64,000 nucleotides of DNA from Asticcacaulis sp. SL142 (GCF_026625745.1 NZ_CP113061.1:3317001-3381000), one strand, 5' to 3'. Counted from the stretch's first letter, positions 9,410 through 20,200 are shown. Made by a program: numbers and translations. The notes: generated by a model not told the origin, from the sequence alone.

Positions 9410-10125
9410 AATTTGGGGGCCTGAGTTTTTGGGCGACGCAACCACCAGACCGTGAACCCCGCCAGAAATGCCGCCATGGCAAACCAGGTGAGGGCATAGG
9501 ACAGGTGGTTGTTGGTGAACTTCACCACCGTCATCCCGCCTTTGGGCCCATTACCCGCCGTTGTTGACCCATCGGCATCAACAAAATAATCAGCCACATG
9601 GCCAAGGCCCCGCGCCTTGGCCATTTGTTTTGTGTCGCGTAAGGACCATTGCTCGGCTGCCGGATTGTTCGGTGGCAAAAACAGCCAGCCCTTATCCTGC
9701 GACATGCGCGCAAGGCCGGTGATCGTGACCGGGCCGGGAATTTGCCCCTCAGCGCGCGTCGCCGGATCGCGCCGGTCGGTCGGCACATAGCCGCGGTTGA
9801 TGAAAATAGTAGCGCCGCTATCGGTCACCAGCGGCGTCATGACCCAGTAGCCGGCCCCGGCTTCGGTCAGGGCATAGACCTGCACTTCTTTGTCGTGGAG
9901 GAACTGCCCCGTCACGGTGACGCGGCGATATTCGTCACGGTCTTGGGTGAGGGGGGGCCACTGACCGTCTGTGGCATCCAGCACGATCGGGGGGCTTTGC
10001 GTGCGTTCATTGACGGCGGTAATCAGCGCATTTTTCCACATCAGCCGTTGCACTTGCCACACACCAAGCCCGGTCAGGGCCAACACGCACAGGGTAACCA
10101 AGCTCAGGGCAATAAGACGACGCAC
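9406..10125 (-). CDS. SURF1 family oxidase assembly protein
   Basis: A 239-residue protein with one membrane helix at each end (about residues 4-23 and 206-225) and a periplasmic domain between, the hallmark topology of SURF1/Shy1. Family-typical stretches include GVWQVQRL near the N-terminus, FINRGYVP near residue 110 and the C-terminal NNHLSYALTWF. SURF1 proteins help insert heme a or o into subunit I of heme-copper oxidases. The location near cyoABCD on the same strand supports a role with this quinol oxidase, although a small plus-strand gene separates them. The ATG at 10125 gives a compact N-terminus; no strong Shine-Dalgarno is seen. Confidence 0.92.
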   Translation of the reverse strand: MRRLIALSLVTLCVLALTGLGVWQVQRLMWKNALITAVNERTQSPPIVLDATDGQWPPLTQDRDEYRRVTVTGQFLHDKEVQVYALTEAGAGYWVMTPLVTDSGATIFINRGYVPTDRRDPATRAEGQIPGPVTITGLARMSQDKGWLFLPPNNPAAEQWSLRDTKQMAKARGLGHVADYFVDADGSTTAGNGPKGGMTVVKFTNNHLSYALTWFAMAAFLAGFTVWWLRRPKTQAPKF

Positions 10126-10194
10126 CGCAGCACCTCTTCACGGATCAGGATTGGGGCCTGATTATCATGAAATGAGGGCTGCGGTGCGGAGGGA

Positions 10195-10899
10195 TCAGAA
10201 TTTTTTCGACAGGGTGATGAAAGTGGCGTCGCCGTACTTGTCGCCTAAGTCCGCCTTGTCGGTATGGGTATAGGTCAGGCTGGCGTTCAGGGTCTTGGTC
10301 ACCGCATAGGTCGCCCCGGCCAGATAGCTGGTGTAGTCCGTGCCGTTCTCGACATGGCGGAAGCCGTTGGCGGCCTGCAGGCTAAGGCGCGGGGTCAGCT
10401 TGTAATCCACGCCAATCTCAACAAAGTTCGCCTGCTTGGCGCGGTTGCCGTAGTTGTCGGGGCTGTAGGCCAGATTGAGTTTGCCAGTCAGCTTATCCGA
10501 CAATTTGCGGCCCAGATTGACCTCATATTCCATAAACTCATCATCGATGCCGGGGCGCACACCATTATATTGCTTATAGATGGCGCGGGCGGTGATATCG
10601 ACGCCCTTGACCTTGGTCTTATAGCCAATCAGGGCTTGAGTTTGATTATCGACGCCGGTGGTGCGGTCGCGCATGGTCTTAAACAGAGTGCCAACAAAGA
10701 CCTTACCGTAAGCAACCTGCGCCCCGGCGATATATTGCGGCAATCCTTCAGTCTGACTGACGCCGCGATAGATGCCGTCGGTCAGGCCCTTAACCTCGCC
10801 TGAAAATTTAAGCGTCTCGGCCTGAGCGGACAGTGGCAGGGCCAGAACGGTTATGACGGCGAATGTAGATAAAGCGGTAGCCTTGACTGAAACCCACAT
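10195..10899 (-). CDS. TorF-family putative outer-membrane porin
   Basis: A 234-residue outer-membrane protein with a signal peptide ending ALPLSAQAE (about residue 28). The rest shows alternating beta-strand patterns and ends in Phe (SKKF), as for barrel proteins. The opening motif, in which a strand is followed by DGIYRGVSQTEGLP, matches the TorF/Gcw_chp family (TIGR02001). It lies 48 bases after dctA on the same strand, with TCAGGAGGAAACC before the ATG, a strong ribosome binding site. Co-transcription with dctA suggests that it admits C4-dicarboxylates through the outer membrane; that role is an inference. Confidence 0.85.
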   Translation of the reverse strand: MWVSVKATALSTFAVITVLALPLSAQAETLKFSGEVKGLTDGIYRGVSQTEGLPQYIAGAQVAYGKVFVGTLFKTMRDRTTGVDNQTQALIGYKTKVKGVDITARAIYKQYNGVRPGIDDEFMEYEVNLGRKLSDKLTGKLNLAYSPDNYGNRAKQANFVEIGVDYKLTPRLSLQAANGFRHVENGTDYTSYLAGATYAVTKTLNASLTYTHTDKADLGDKYGDATFITLSKKF

Positions 10900-10947
10900 G
10901 GTTTCCTCCTGAAATATTTTTTATGAGAGATTGAGAAAAAGCTGAGA

Positions 10948-12345
10948 TTAATCCGCGCTTTTTTCACCCAGTTGCACACCGGCGGGGGCACCGTGGATCG
11001 CCAGAACCGGCTCGGCTTCGATCACCGGTTGGCCGTTGAGGGCGGCGCGGAAGGTGTCCATATCGACCGACTTTTCCCAGCGGCTGACGACGACGGTGGC
11101 CACCGCATTGCCGATGAAGTTGGTCAGTGAGCGGCACTCCGACATGAAGCGGTCAACGCCCAAGATGATGGCCATACCGGCGATCGGCACAGTGGGCACG
11201 ACCGACAGCGTGGCCGCCAGCGTGATGAAGCCAGCTCCGGTGACACCGGCCGCACCCTTAGAGGACAGCATGGCGACCGACAGCAGCAGCAGTTGTTGCT
11301 CCAGCGTCAGGTGGGTGTTGGTGGCCTGAGCGATGAATAGGGCCGCCAGAGTCATATAGATGTTGGTGCCGTCCAGATTGAACGAATAGCCGGTCGGCAC
11401 GACCAGACCCACGACGGAGCGCTTACAGCCCGCCTGCTCCATCTTTTCCATCAGGCTCGGCAGGGCCGATTCCGATGATGAGGTGCCCAACACCAGCAGC
11501 AGTTCGGCCTTGAGATAGCCGATAAGCTTAAAGATCGAGAAGCCGTTGGCCGCACAGACCGCGCCCAGAATGACGATGACGAACAGGGCTGAGGTCGCAT
11601 AAAATGTGCCGACCAGAGCTGCCAGATTGACGATCGAGGCGATGCCATACTTGCCGATGGTGAAGGCAAAGGCGCCGAACGCACCGATGGGCGCGGCCTT
11701 CATCAGGATGTGAACCATGCGGAAAACAGCGTGGCTGAGGGTTTCCAGCATGTTGACCAGCGGCTTGGCTTTTTCGCCGATAAAGATCAGCGAAATCCCG
11801 AACAGAATGGCGATAAACAGCACCTGCAGGATATTGCCGTCGACAAAGGCCGAGGTGAAGGTGGTGGGGATGATGCCCATCACAAACCCGATCAGGGTCG
11901 AGTCGTGGGCCTTGGCGGCATATTCATCGACCTTGGCATCGTGCAGGGTGGCCGGGTCGATATTCATGCCGTGGCCGGGCTGGACCACATTGGCGACGAT
12001 CAGGCCGACAATCAGGGCCAGGGTCGAAAAGGTCAGAAAATAGCCAAACGCCTTGGCGGTGACCGAGCCCACCCCTTTGAGTGAGCCCATGCCCGCAATG
12101 CCGGTGACTATGGTCAGGAAGATGACCGGTGAGATGATCATCTTGACCAGCTTGATGAAGCCATCGCCCAGCGGTTTAAGCGCTTCGCCGGTCTGCGGAT
12201 AAAAGTGACCGATGGCCGCGCCCAGCGCAATGGCGATCAGAACTTGAAAATAGAGGTGGGTATAGAATGGCCCGCTCTTTTTGGGCGGGGGTGCGGACGC
12301 AAGCGTGTCGGACGGTGTAGACATAAGCATGGCAATGTTCCTCAA
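10948..12345 (-). CDS. dctA: C4-dicarboxylate:cation symporter DctA
   Basis: A 465-residue member of the dicarboxylate/amino acid:cation symporter family that brings succinate, fumarate and malate across the inner membrane. About eight membrane helices are visible, plus the serine-rich re-entrant loop [16 protein letters not shown] (near residue 280) and the substrate/cation motif [19 protein letters not shown] (near 320). The first TM begins about residue 27. The neighbours dctB-dctD diverge from it and the intergenic region has tandem DctD-like palindromes. The listed start [13 protein letters not shown] has an alternative in-frame ATG five or seven codons later; I cannot decide between them. 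Confidence 0.93.
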   Translation of the reverse strand: MRNIAMLMSTPSDTLASAPPPKKSGPFYTHLYFQVLIAIALGAAIGHFYPQTGEALKPLGDGFIKLVKMIISPVIFLTIVTGIAGMGSLKGVGSVTAKAFGYFLTFSTLALIVGLIVANVVQPGHGMNIDPATLHDAKVDEYAAKAHDSTLIGFVMGIIPTTFTSAFVDGNILQVLFIAILFGISLIFIGEKAKPLVNMLETLSHAVFRMVHILMKAAPIGAFGAFAFTIGKYGIASIVNLAALVGTFYATSALFVIVILGAVCAANGFSIFKLIGYLKAELLLVLGTSSSESALPSLMEKMEQAGCKRSVVGLVVPTGYSFNLDGTNIYMTLAALFIAQATNTHLTLEQQLLLLSVAMLSSKGAAGVTGAGFITLAATLSVVPTVPIAGMAIILGVDRFMSECRSLTNFIGNAVATVVVSRWEKSVDMDTFRAALNGQPVIEAEPVLAIHGAPAGVQLGEKSAD

Positions 12346-12534
12346 CCTGTGTGAGACGATTTTTTGTTAAGGGTCAGTTTATGCCGGTGGTGTCGGGCGG
12401 CAATTGCAAGGGTGTATTTTGTTAGCGAATTGAATTAGTTCGATATTGTTACGTTTCATTTGAATATTTGTGCGAAAATCCGCACACGTTAAATCTTCAT
12501 TGTGCGATTTTCCGCCAGCGTGTATGATCGTGAC
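12346..12534. promoter_or_regulatory. dctA/dctB divergent control region with tandem DctD-like sites
   Basis: Site 1 at 12469-12486 is a perfect palindrome TGTGCG-N6-CGCACA. Site 2 at 12501-12518 keeps TGTGCG and CGC of the second arm (TGTGCG-N6-CGCCAG). Centres are 32 bp apart, about three helical turns. Tandem inverted repeats of this kind upstream of dctA are known DctD targets in rhizobia. No convincing sigma-54 promoter (GG-N10-GC) was found between them and dctA. Site 2 overlaps the GTG at 12502, the longest possible dctB start. Confidence 0.6.
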
Positions 12535-14244
12535 ATGGATATGCCCCGCCTGAAGATCGCTGTGTTACCCCTGCGTCTGTGGGCAGGGATAGGCTGTGCG
12601 CTGCTGGCCGCCGTGGCCCTGTTTGCGACCTATGACCTGACCCGGCGCAGCGCTCTGGATGACCTGAAACGTGAGGCGCGGGTGACGGCGCAGTTGCGGG
12701 TGGCGGTCTTACAAAGTGAGCTGGATAAACAACGGGCCGTGCCGGTTATTCTGGCTGACGACAGCGATGTGGTGGCGGCTCTGCGCGATCCTGATCCGGC
12801 CCGATTTATCCGCATTTCGCAAAAGCTGGAGCGCCTGCGTCAGGAAACGCGCGGGGCAGTGATCTATCTGATCGACGATAAGGGCGTGGCCGTAGCCGCC
12901 AGCAATTGGGCTTTGCCGGTCTCGTTCGTCGGGGAAAACTACGGGTTTCGGCCCTATTTCCGGCAGGCGATGACCGGCGTGGTGGCCGAACAATTCGCGC
13001 TCGGCACCGTCAGCCATAAGCCGGGGCTTTACATGGCCCACAGCGTCAGCGATGGCGGCAAAGCTATCGGGGTTGTGGTCGTCAAGATGGAGTTCGACGC
13101 GATTGAAACCAGTTGGGCCCAGTCGCCGCACCCGACCTATGTCACCGACCGCGCAGGCAAGGTTGTGCTCACCGCCCGTCAGGATCTGCGCTTTCAGGCC
13201 CGCCCGCCGGTGCGCGCGGATGAGTTTGTAACCCCGGTGGCTGTGCCGGTCGATGGCTGGCAATTGCAGGTCGTAAGCGCCGCCCGTCCGGCGCTTGATA
13301 TGGCGCGCAATGCCACCCTGATGCTGGCTTTGGCGCTGGGGTTCATCGGCATGCTCATCATCTGGCAGTGGCGGCGCGTGCGGTTGAAGCAGGCGCAAGG
13401 GGTGATCATGGCCGCACGCGAAGCCGAATACCGCAAGCGCCTTGAGGCTGATGTCGGGGCCCGCACCCGTGAGATCAGCATCACCAATGCCCGTTTGTCG
13501 GCGGAAATCCACGACCGGCGCGACGCTGAGCGCCGCCTGAGCAGCCTTCAGGCTGATCTGGTGCAGGCCAATAAACTGGCCAGTCTGGGCCAGATCACGG
13601 CCGGCGTTGCCCACGAAATCAACCAGCCGGTCGCCACCATCCGCATACTGGCCGACACCAGTGTGAAACTGTTGGCGACACCCAAAACCGGCAAGGCGAT
13701 GCTGAGCGAAAACCTCGATAAGATCATCCGCATGTGCGAGCGTATCGGCCATATTACCGGCGAACTGCGCACCTTTTCGCGCAAGGCCACCGGCGAGGTT
13801 GAGCCGGTGCCGTTGCAGGATACGGTCACTTCATCCATCCTTCTGAACCAGAGCCGCTTGCATGAAAACCGGGTGGCTCTAGTCTGCGATCCGATCGATC
13901 CGGTGCTTAAGGTCATGGCCGGACGTATCCGGCTGGAGCAGGTGCTGGTCAATCTGCTGCAAAACGCCTTTGAAGCGCTGGAAGCCACGCCCAATCCGAC
14001 CGTGCGGCTGACGGTTAAGGTGACGGACGACTGGGTGACGCTAAAGGTCATTGATAATGGCCCCGGCCTCAAACCCGAAGTGCTGGATCAGTTATTTACG
14101 CCGTTTGTGACGACCAAGCCCAAGGGGCTGGGGCTGGGGCTGGTCATCGCCCATGATATTTTACGCGATTTTGGCGGCGACCTGAGCGCAGAAAGCTCAA
14201 GTGCCGGGGCGACCTTCATCCTCGGACTAAAGATCACGACATGA
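12535..14244 (+). CDS. dctB: C4-dicarboxylate sensor histidine kinase DctB
   Basis: A membrane sensor kinase, 569 residues from this start. It has an N-terminal membrane helix (ALLAAVALFAT), a periplasmic sensor region of about 240 residues of the double-Cache type used by DctB, a second helix (LMLALALGFIGMLIIW), a coiled-coil linker, an H-box GVAHEINQP with phospho-acceptor His near residue 360, and a C-terminal ATPase with N-box NLLQNAFEA, DNGPG and GLGLGL. The frame extends up to GTG 12502, but that codon lies within a DctD-like palindrome, so ATG 12535 (or 12541) is preferred. Its stop overlaps the dctD start. It should sense periplasmic C4-dicarboxylates and phosphorylate DctD. Confidence 0.9.
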   Translation: MDMPRLKIAVLPLRLWAGIGCALLAAVALFATYDLTRRSALDDLKREARVTAQLRVAVLQSELDKQRAVPVILADDSDVVAALRDPDPARFIRISQKLERLRQETRGAVIYLIDDKGVAVAASNWALPVSFVGENYGFRPYFRQAMTGVVAEQFALGTVSHKPGLYMAHSVSDGGKAIGVVVVKMEFDAIETSWAQSPHPTYVTDRAGKVVLTARQDLRFQARPPVRADEFVTPVAVPVDGWQLQVVSAARPALDMARNATLMLALALGFIGMLIIWQWRRVRLKQAQGVIMAAREAEYRKRLEADVGARTREISITNARLSAEIHDRRDAERRLSSLQADLVQANKLASLGQITAGVAHEINQPVATIRILADTSVKLLATPKTGKAMLSENLDKIIRMCERIGHITGELRTFSRKATGEVEPVPLQDTVTSSILLNQSRLHENRVALVCDPIDPVLKVMAGRIRLEQVLVNLLQNAFEALEATPNPTVRLTVKVTDDWVTLKVIDNGPGLKPEVLDQLFTPFVTTKPKGLGLGLVIAHDILRDFGGDLSAESSSAGATFILGLKITT

Positions 14245-15578
14245 CCGGAAACGTCATTTTCATTGATGATGATGCCGACCTTTTATCCGCGCATATTCAG
14301 GCGCTGGAGCTGGACGGGTTTTCGGTGCGCGGCTTTGCCAATGCGCAGGATGCTTTGAAGGTCATCACCTCAGCCTTTGACGGGGTGATCGTCACCGATG
14401 TGCGCATGCCGCGCATGGACGGGCTGACCCTGTTCAAGCGCGTTCAGGCGATCGATGCCGAATTGCCGGTGATCCTGATGACTGGCCACGGCGATGTGCC
14501 GATGGCGGTGCAGGCGCTGAAAGACGGGGCTTATGATTTCATCTCAAAACCCTTTGCCCGCGATGACCTGATCCAGTCGGTCCGCCGCGCCCTCCAGACC
14601 CGCGCTCTGGTGATGGAAAACCGCCAGTTGCGTCAGGCCCACGCCGCCTTGCTCGACCGCGAAAATCCGGCTCAGAACCTGCTGTTGGGGGAGTCGCCCG
14701 CCATGACCTACCTCAAGCAGGTGGTGGTGCGGGTGGCCGAAGCCGATGTTGATGCCCTGATTACCGGCGATACCGGCGTGGGTAAGGAACGGGTCGGGCG
14801 CGCCCTGCATGCCTTAAGTGCCCGCAAAAACCGCCCCTTTGTCCATATCGGCTGCGCCACCCTGACCGAGGACAGTTTTCAGGCCGAACTGTTCGGCATA
14901 GAGGCCGGACACCGCCCCGGCGCGGCGCGGGTCATTGGCCGGTTCGAGCGCGCAAACAAAGGCACGCTGTTTCTGGATGAGGTTGAGGGGCTTAGCCTGT
15001 CGCAGCAGGCCAAGCTGCTGCGGGTGCTGGAAACGCGTGAAATCTGGCCGGTCGGCTCTGAGAGCCCGCGCAGTCTGGATATCCGCGTCGTGGCCGCCAC
15101 GCGCATAGACCTGACCCAAAGTGTCAAGGACGGGCAGTTCCGCGCCGATCTCTATTACCGCCTAAGCGGGGTGTCCCTGCGTGTGCCACCCTTAAGTGAA
15201 CGCGGCGACGATGTTCGGGTGCTGTTTCAGCACTTTCTGCTGGGGGCGGCGACGCGTCTGAACCGTCCGCCGCCAAAGCTGACCCAGGCCACACAGGCCT
15301 ATCTCAGCCGCCATGACTGGCCCGGCAATGTCCGTGAGCTGGAGCAGTTTGCTGAACTGTGCGCCCTCGGTCTTGATACCGCACATCTGCCCGAAGGCTC
15401 ACAGGCCTTGGGGCTGGCCGAACAGGTCAGCCAATACGAAGAAGCTGTCCTGCGCGAGACCTTAAGCCATTACGCGGGCAATGTGCGTGAGGTCATCGCG
15501 GCGCTTAAACTGCCGCGCAAAACCTTTTACGATAAAATTACCCGCTACGGTATTGCTTTGGACGATTACCGCGGCTGA
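14241..15578 (+). CDS. dctD: DctD-type response regulator lacking the GAFTGA loop
   Basis: A 445-residue NtrC-family regulator. The receiver domain has DDD at residues 9-11 and phospho-acceptor Asp near 53 (VTDVRMPRMDG). The AAA+ domain has Walker A GDTGVGKE (176-183), Walker B GTLFLDEVE and an arginine-finger region FRADLYYRL. The C-terminus is a Fis-like helix-turn-helix (NVREVIAALKLPRKTFYDKI). The loop that should read GAFTGA, which contacts sigma-54, reads GHRPGA at 223-228 within ELFGIEAGHRPGA. It may therefore activate without sigma-54 or act as a repressor. It overlaps dctB by four bases and ends one base before the convergent phosphatase gene. Confidence 0.88.
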   Translation: MTGNVIFIDDDADLLSAHIQALELDGFSVRGFANAQDALKVITSAFDGVIVTDVRMPRMDGLTLFKRVQAIDAELPVILMTGHGDVPMAVQALKDGAYDFISKPFARDDLIQSVRRALQTRALVMENRQLRQAHAALLDRENPAQNLLLGESPAMTYLKQVVVRVAEADVDALITGDTGVGKERVGRALHALSARKNRPFVHIGCATLTEDSFQAELFGIEAGHRPGAARVIGRFERANKGTLFLDEVEGLSLSQQAKLLRVLETREIWPVGSESPRSLDIRVVAATRIDLTQSVKDGQFRADLYYRLSGVSLRVPPLSERGDDVRVLFQHFLLGAATRLNRPPPKLTQATQAYLSRHDWPGNVRELEQFAELCALGLDTAHLPEGSQALGLAEQVSQYEEAVLRETLSHYAGNVREVIAALKLPRKTFYDKITRYGIALDDYRG

Positions 15579-17054
15579 TTACTTATCGGTGTCTATGCCC
15601 AGCGCATGGGCCATGACCTGATAGATGTAGCTCGATTCCATCACGCCGGTCAGCAGGTGGGCCTGCGGGCCGGTGGCATAGACCGGTACGTCTTCGCCGC
15701 TGTGGGCCGCACTGTCCATAGCCACCAGAGACGGGTGCTTGGCGTCCCGGGCGGTCAGTTTGTCCTGTGTGAGCTCGGGATCATCCTCATGACCATGGTC
15801 GCCGGGGCCGGTGGCGTAATTCAGTACGGCGTAGGGGTGTTTATGGTCGTCCAGCACATTTTCACCGTTAACGCGAGCCAGACCCAGAATCGGCTCGCCC
15901 AGGCTGGAATAGCCCGATTGCGTCAGGCCGTGACTGTGGTCAGCGGTGACGATGATCAGGGTATCGTCCGGATTTGTGGCAGCTCTCGCGGCGGCGACGG
16001 CCTTGGACAGTTCCTCGACATCGCGCAGGGCGCGCTTGGGGTCATTCATGTGATGCCACTTATCGATCGACGCGCTTTCGACCAGCAGGAAAAAGCCCTT
16101 CGGGTTGCGGGCAAGCACGCCAATGGCCGCCGAGGTCATGTCGGCAAGGGCCGGATTTTCCGGATTGTTGGCCTTATCGATGGGGGATGGCAGATCACCG
16201 GCGGCAAACAGGCCCAGCACATGGTCGCTCGTTTGCGGGTCAAAGGCTTTCAGTTCGGTTTCGGTGCGCAGGAACCGCGCGGTCGGGCTCTGTTTCAACC
16301 AGACCTTGGTCAGGTCGCGGCCATCCTTGCGGCGGCCCTTTTGCGATTCGGGTGTGAAGCGGGCCAGATCGCCGCCCATGACCACATTCATGCGCATATT
16401 GGCCGGAGCCTCAACCATCTGACGGGCCAGATCGATGCAACCGGCCTTAATGGCCTCAGCGGGCAGTTCGCCGTCTGAGCGCCAGCCGCGCGTTGTGGTG
16501 TGGCCATAGGCACCGGCGGGGGTGGCGTCTGTCACGCCGGAGGTTGTGACCACACCGGCCGACAACCCCATCAACCGGGCCTGTTCGGCGATGGTAATGA
16601 CCCGGCCACTTAAGCCCGACGGGCAGTCCTTGCGCTTGGCAGAACCGTCGACGCCGAGCGCGCCATTGATGGTCTTCACGCCGGTAGTGATGGCCGAAAT
16701 CCCGTTGGCGGAATCGGTCACATAGTCGTCGGTCGAATAGGTTTTGGACAGGCCGGTATAGGGAAAGGCTTCAAACGCCAATTTATAAGTCGCGCCGATG
16801 TCACCGTGGCTCTGACCGGCCAGAATACGACCGGCGGTGACGCTGTTGACGCCCATGCCGTCGCCAATAAACAGGATGACATTCTTGGCACGGCCAACAT
16901 TGGGCACACGTTTGAGCGCCTCATTAAGTGAAGCCTTACCGTCGATGAAATAGACGTTCTGGGCCTTGTCCTTAAGCGGTGGCGCGCTCTGAGCGCAGGC
17001 CAGTGACGGCAGGATAAGGGCGGCGGCGCACAGGCCATAAATGAGATTACGCAT
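15579..17054 (-). CDS. phoA: Exported alkaline phosphatase
   Basis: A 491-residue periplasmic phosphomonoesterase of the classical family. After a signal peptide (LPSLACAQS, about residue 22) come the metal-binding IGDGMG (near 63), the nucleophile motif VTDSANG (Ser near 116), SGVTDATPAG with a following H, LLVESASIDKWHH, and TADHSHG. These supply the two-zinc plus magnesium site expected for PhoA-like enzymes. It releases phosphate from organic esters in the periplasm. The gene is divergent from the autotransporter gene, with about 240 bases between. I saw GTGTCAT there but not a proper tandem Pho box, so PhoB control is not shown. The symbol follows family resemblance. Confidence 0.9.
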   Translation of the reverse strand: MRNLIYGLCAAALILPSLACAQSAPPLKDKAQNVYFIDGKASLNEALKRVPNVGRAKNVILFIGDGMGVNSVTAGRILAGQSHGDIGATYKLAFEAFPYTGLSKTYSTDDYVTDSANGISAITTGVKTINGALGVDGSAKRKDCPSGLSGRVITIAEQARLMGLSAGVVTTSGVTDATPAGAYGHTTTRGWRSDGELPAEAIKAGCIDLARQMVEAPANMRMNVVMGGDLARFTPESQKGRRKDGRDLTKVWLKQSPTARFLRTETELKAFDPQTSDHVLGLFAAGDLPSPIDKANNPENPALADMTSAAIGVLARNPKGFFLLVESASIDKWHHMNDPKRALRDVEELSKAVAAARAATNPDDTLIIVTADHSHGLTQSGYSSLGEPILGLARVNGENVLDDHKHPYAVLNYATGPGDHGHEDDPELTQDKLTARDAKHPSLVAMDSAAHSGEDVPVYATGPQAHLLTGVMESSYIYQVMAHALGIDTDK

Positions 17055-17298
17055 CAGCAGGTCCTCAAGATAATTCCCTGCTGCTTAGGCCGTGACGGCT
17101 ACGTTTTTATGACACCGGTGCGCGTGGGCTGATCACTATCATTTAAACGGTGACACATTGTATTGAGCTTTTCATATTCAGGACACGAACGGCCAACTTG
17201 CGGCCGGTTTCTGTCCGAACGGATAGATAGGGGCCAAACTTACCCCCCATTCCCCCTCTAACGACTTTGGTCAATTCCAGATGACTGAAAGTTGAACC

Positions 17299-20200
17299 AT
17301 GCCCATATCCCGCTTCCGCTGCGCAACGGCGCTTGGTCTTGTTCTGACGGTGGGCGCAGCACCTGTGGCGTGGGCAGACACGACCGTGTCTACGGCGACC
17401 ACCACGCCGGTTGTGACCTCCACCGGCGGCAATGTCGATGTCACCAGCGATGGCTCAATTACCCTGACCAGCGGCACGGCGGTGACGGTCGACAGCGACA
17501 ACACCGTCACGCTCAACGGAACGCTGGAAATGTCAGGGTCGGACAGTAACGCAACCGGTGTGCTGATCAGCGGTGTCAGATCAACGACCGTCGACCTGTC
17601 CGGCACTATCAACGTCACTGATGATTATACGGCGGAGGACGAAGACGATGATGATCTGGTCGATGGGGTATTTGCGGAAGGGACCGGTCGGTACGGAGTG
17701 CGCGCCACGGGCCTCATGACGGGTGCGGTCGATATCGACAGCACGATCACAGTGCAGGGTAATCAGTCCTATGGTATCTCGCTCGAAGGCGGACGTACCG
17801 GCGATTTCATTTTTGACGGCTCTATTTCGGTGCTGGGCGATGAGGTCGTAGGCCTTAATCTGGCCGGCACTCAGGCCGGCCAGACCTATATCAGCGGCTC
17901 GATCAGTGCGACGGGTAAGGATTCGGCGGCGGTCGATATTTCTGGGTTGATCGACGGGGCGCTGATTATTGACAGCAGCATTTCCGGCACCGGCTATCGC
18001 TATACCAGTATCGGTGAGGATTATCTCGACCTGCTGGAGGCGGATGATCTTTATCAGAACAAGGCCCTGGTCAGCATTTCCAATGACGTCACCCAAGGGG
18101 TGCTGATCAATGGGGCGGTCACCAGCGAGGATGACGATAATACCGATGAAAACGGCAATGGCATCGAAGACACTGAAGAAGGCTCAGCCAGCATCACCCA
18201 GTACGGCGGCAATGCCGCCCTTCTGATCGGCTCGGACACCAAGGCCATCACTCTTAGTCCGATTGTGGTTGGCGATACGGCCATTGAGCCCGATGAGATC
18301 AATCACGGTCTGGATATTCGCGGCTCGATCGCCAGCTACGGCATTTATGAAGGCATAGATTCGACCGCGGTGCAGATCGCGGGCTTGGGCCATGACGCTA
18401 CCATCACCAATGGCATCTCGATTTCAGGCTCGGTCGGCTCGACCGCCTATGAGGGCATAGCGCGCGGGCTGTCTTTGCTTGCCGGGGCGCAGGTCGGACG
18501 GCTCGATATTTCGGGGTCTTTGGGGGCGTCATCAACCACAACCGATTATGATACGGCCTATGCGCTGGATATCGCCTCCGGTGCCAATCTGTCGGCTCTG
18601 AACATCAAAACCGGCGGTTCGATTACGGCCTATGGCTATGGCACGACCGCCAATGCCACGGCCATCCGCGACCAGTCCAATAGCCTGACTTCGATCACCG
18701 TAAACGGCAGCATTACCGCCAGCATCACGCCCGGCGATGAGGACGAAGATGATGTCACCGACACCGCCGTTAATCGTGGGGTGGCCATCGACCTGAGCGG
18801 CAATACGGTGGCAACGAATCTTAACATCACCGACGAATATCCTGATGATGACGACTATGCCGCGCCCTATATCGCGGGCGATGTCAAGTTCGGCTCTGGC
18901 AATGACAGCCTGAGCTTAAGCGGCGGCTATCTGTACGGCAATGTCGATTTTGGCGCAGGCACCAACAGCCTGAACCTTAGCGACGATGCGATCCTGCTGG
19001 GTAAGTTGACCGGGGCCGGTACGGTGGCCGTAGACATTGCCGATGCCCGTCTGGGCCTGTCGGCAGGGTCGCAGCTTAACCTGTCATCCCTGCATCTGGG
19101 CAGCGAAGCCGAGCTTTATATGGTGCTGCAAACCCAAAGTCCCGACACGCCGATCCTTATCAATTCCGGCACCACCACCTTTGATGATGGGGCAGCCCTT
19201 TATCTGTCGCTGGACGAGATTATCCAGACCCCGACCCGGTTCACCCTGTTGACCGGTTCAAATATCGACTACGGAACGCTTGATCTTGCTGATATGGATG
19301 AGAATGTGCCGTGGCTCTATAAGGTGGCGCTGGCGACGGGTGAGGCCAATACCAATCTCTATGCCGATTTCCGGGTGCGCACTCAGGCCGAGTCGGGCCT
19401 GAACGTGAATGAATATTCGGCTCTGAGCGCCATTCTGACGGCTGCCGCTACTGACGATGACACCACCACCACACTGTTGGCCGAGACGACCCGGTACGGC
19501 TTCGCCAAGGTCTATACCGCCTTTCTGCCCGACTATTCCGGCGAGAATCTGCTGACCCTGTCCAAAGGCCATCAGGCCCTCAATCAATCTCTGGCCAAGC
19601 AATCCTTCCTGCCGGACGTGGGGCAGACCCAATACTGGCTTCAGGAATATGGCTATAGCTTAAAGCGCGAACGCGAAGAAACGACCGGCTTTGAAAGCAC
19701 CGGTTTCAGCTTTGCGGGCGGGGCCGAACGCGGGCTTGGTAGCCATCAGGCCATCGGCGTCTATGTGTCCTACACGACCACATCACCGCAGGACACCTAT
19801 GCCACCGCCAATGAAACGACCTCCGCCGAAGATATCACGGTCGGCGGTTACTGGCGCGTTAATGCCGGTAAGCTCAAGGGCTGGGCCAGTGCCGGCATGG
19901 GCCGGACCATGTTTAAGAGCGAGCGCGAATTGCTATCTGATTATTCCGCGCTGATTTCGACCGGCAAATGGAACGGCTATTCGTTAAGCGGCAATTTCGG
20001 CGCATCCTATGAGACGTCGCTGGGGCCGGTCAGTGTGAAACCTGTGGTCTCAGTTGACTATTACGGCCTGAAAGAAGATGCCCACACTGAGACCGGCGGT
20101 GGCTCCAGCTTTGACCTGAGTGTCGATGATCGCACCAGTCATCTGGCCAGTGCGGCGGCAATCCTTTATCTGGGGCGCGCCAAAACAGATGCCCTGATCC

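Noticed and set aside
12346-12468. Sigma-54 promoter for dctA
   Set aside because: TTGCAATTGCC occurs, but no GG lies ten bases upstream of the GC; other GG pairs also fail the spacing.
12709-13752. 347-codon minus-strand frame opposite dctB
   Set aside because: Composition is that of a mirror frame and the dctB frame is unambiguous.
17055-17298. Pho box for the alkaline phosphatase gene
   Set aside because: GTGTCAT is present once on the minus strand but the 11-base repeat partner (ACGTAGC) does not match.
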